Assembly: GCF_023502345.1 (NCBI RefSeq)
Contig: NZ_JAMFLX010000009.1
Coordinates: forward strand, 1-64,000
Origin: Parendozoicomonas callyspongiae
GTDB lineage: Bacteria > Pseudomonadota > Gammaproteobacteria > Pseudomonadales > Endozoicomonadaceae
Direction: 5' to 3'
DNA length: 64,000 nt
The number at the start of each line of letters is the position of its first letter. Position 1 is the first letter of the stretch. The notes below the pieces were generated by a model, which had not been told where the DNA came from, did no database searches, and saw only the letters and a list, made by a program, of their open reading frames with translations. The translations under genes were made by a program, and so were the position numbers. Shown piece by piece: positions 63,943 through 64,000 of the stretch.

Positions 63943-64000
63943 CATTCAGTTTATCTTTTTAAGAGAAACGACATCAGATTAACTGACCCCAGATAAACAA

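Overview
The window looks like the chromosome of a host-associated marine gammaproteobacterium, most likely Endozoicomonas or a close relative. Two things point there. The housekeeping genes are gammaproteobacterial: RF3, an E. coli-type ArgS, TypA, MsbA, Slt, Dtd, and a complete Tor respiration system. Between them sit large lower-GC blocks of genes built from eukaryotic signalling domains. The genus is inferred from gene content; no marker gene such as 16S rRNA is present. I saw no tRNA, rRNA or CRISPR array.

Layout. (1) 1-3331: a tandem duplication carrying two F-box/WD40 genes; the window opens inside the repeat, so more copies may lie upstream. (2) 3.4-28 kb: mostly core genes. These are an FAD oxidoreductase/aldo-keto reductase/Nudix-like cluster, a decayed IS630-type transposase hit by a small hairpin element, prfC, a PCu(A)C copper chaperone, a TatD nuclease, an S9 peptidase, a second-type peptide deformylase, a SPOR protein, argS, a full-length copy of the same hairpin element, slt, and torD-torA-torC (minus strand) with torR, torT and torS. 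(3) 28-32.4 kb: a membrane-anchored coiled-coil protein and a large helical protein with a possible YopT-like cysteine protease end. (4) dtd, then a 16-kb accessory block (33-49 kb), then pip. The block holds three secreted kinase-like paralogues with degenerate active sites, one unknown membrane protein, two RING-TRAF zinc finger-MATH proteins and a small NTF2-like protein. dtd and pip are neighbours in Pseudomonas, so the block appears to have landed between them. (5) typA and an LPS-kinase-like gene. (6) 52.9-61.9 kb: three tandem secreted paralogues whose central helices resemble Death-fold domains, and a secreted protein with a proline-rich minisatellite. (7) msbA.

How the parts may work together. 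The tor genes form a self-contained TMAO respiration module: sensor TorS with TorT, regulator TorR, reductase TorA, electron donor TorC and chaperone TorD. A row of TorR-box-like decamers lies between torC and torR. The accessory genes share a theme. F-box/WD40 (beta-TrCP-like layout), RING/TRAF/MATH, kinase-like and possible Death-fold proteins are the component types of animal TNF-receptor/Toll-NF-kB and ubiquitin signalling. The F-box, RING, TRAF and MATH calls rest on clear motifs. The Death-fold, pseudokinase and YopT-like calls are my pattern reading and need profile or structure comparison. A shared promoter architecture ahead of the three kinase-like genes suggests they are expressed together.
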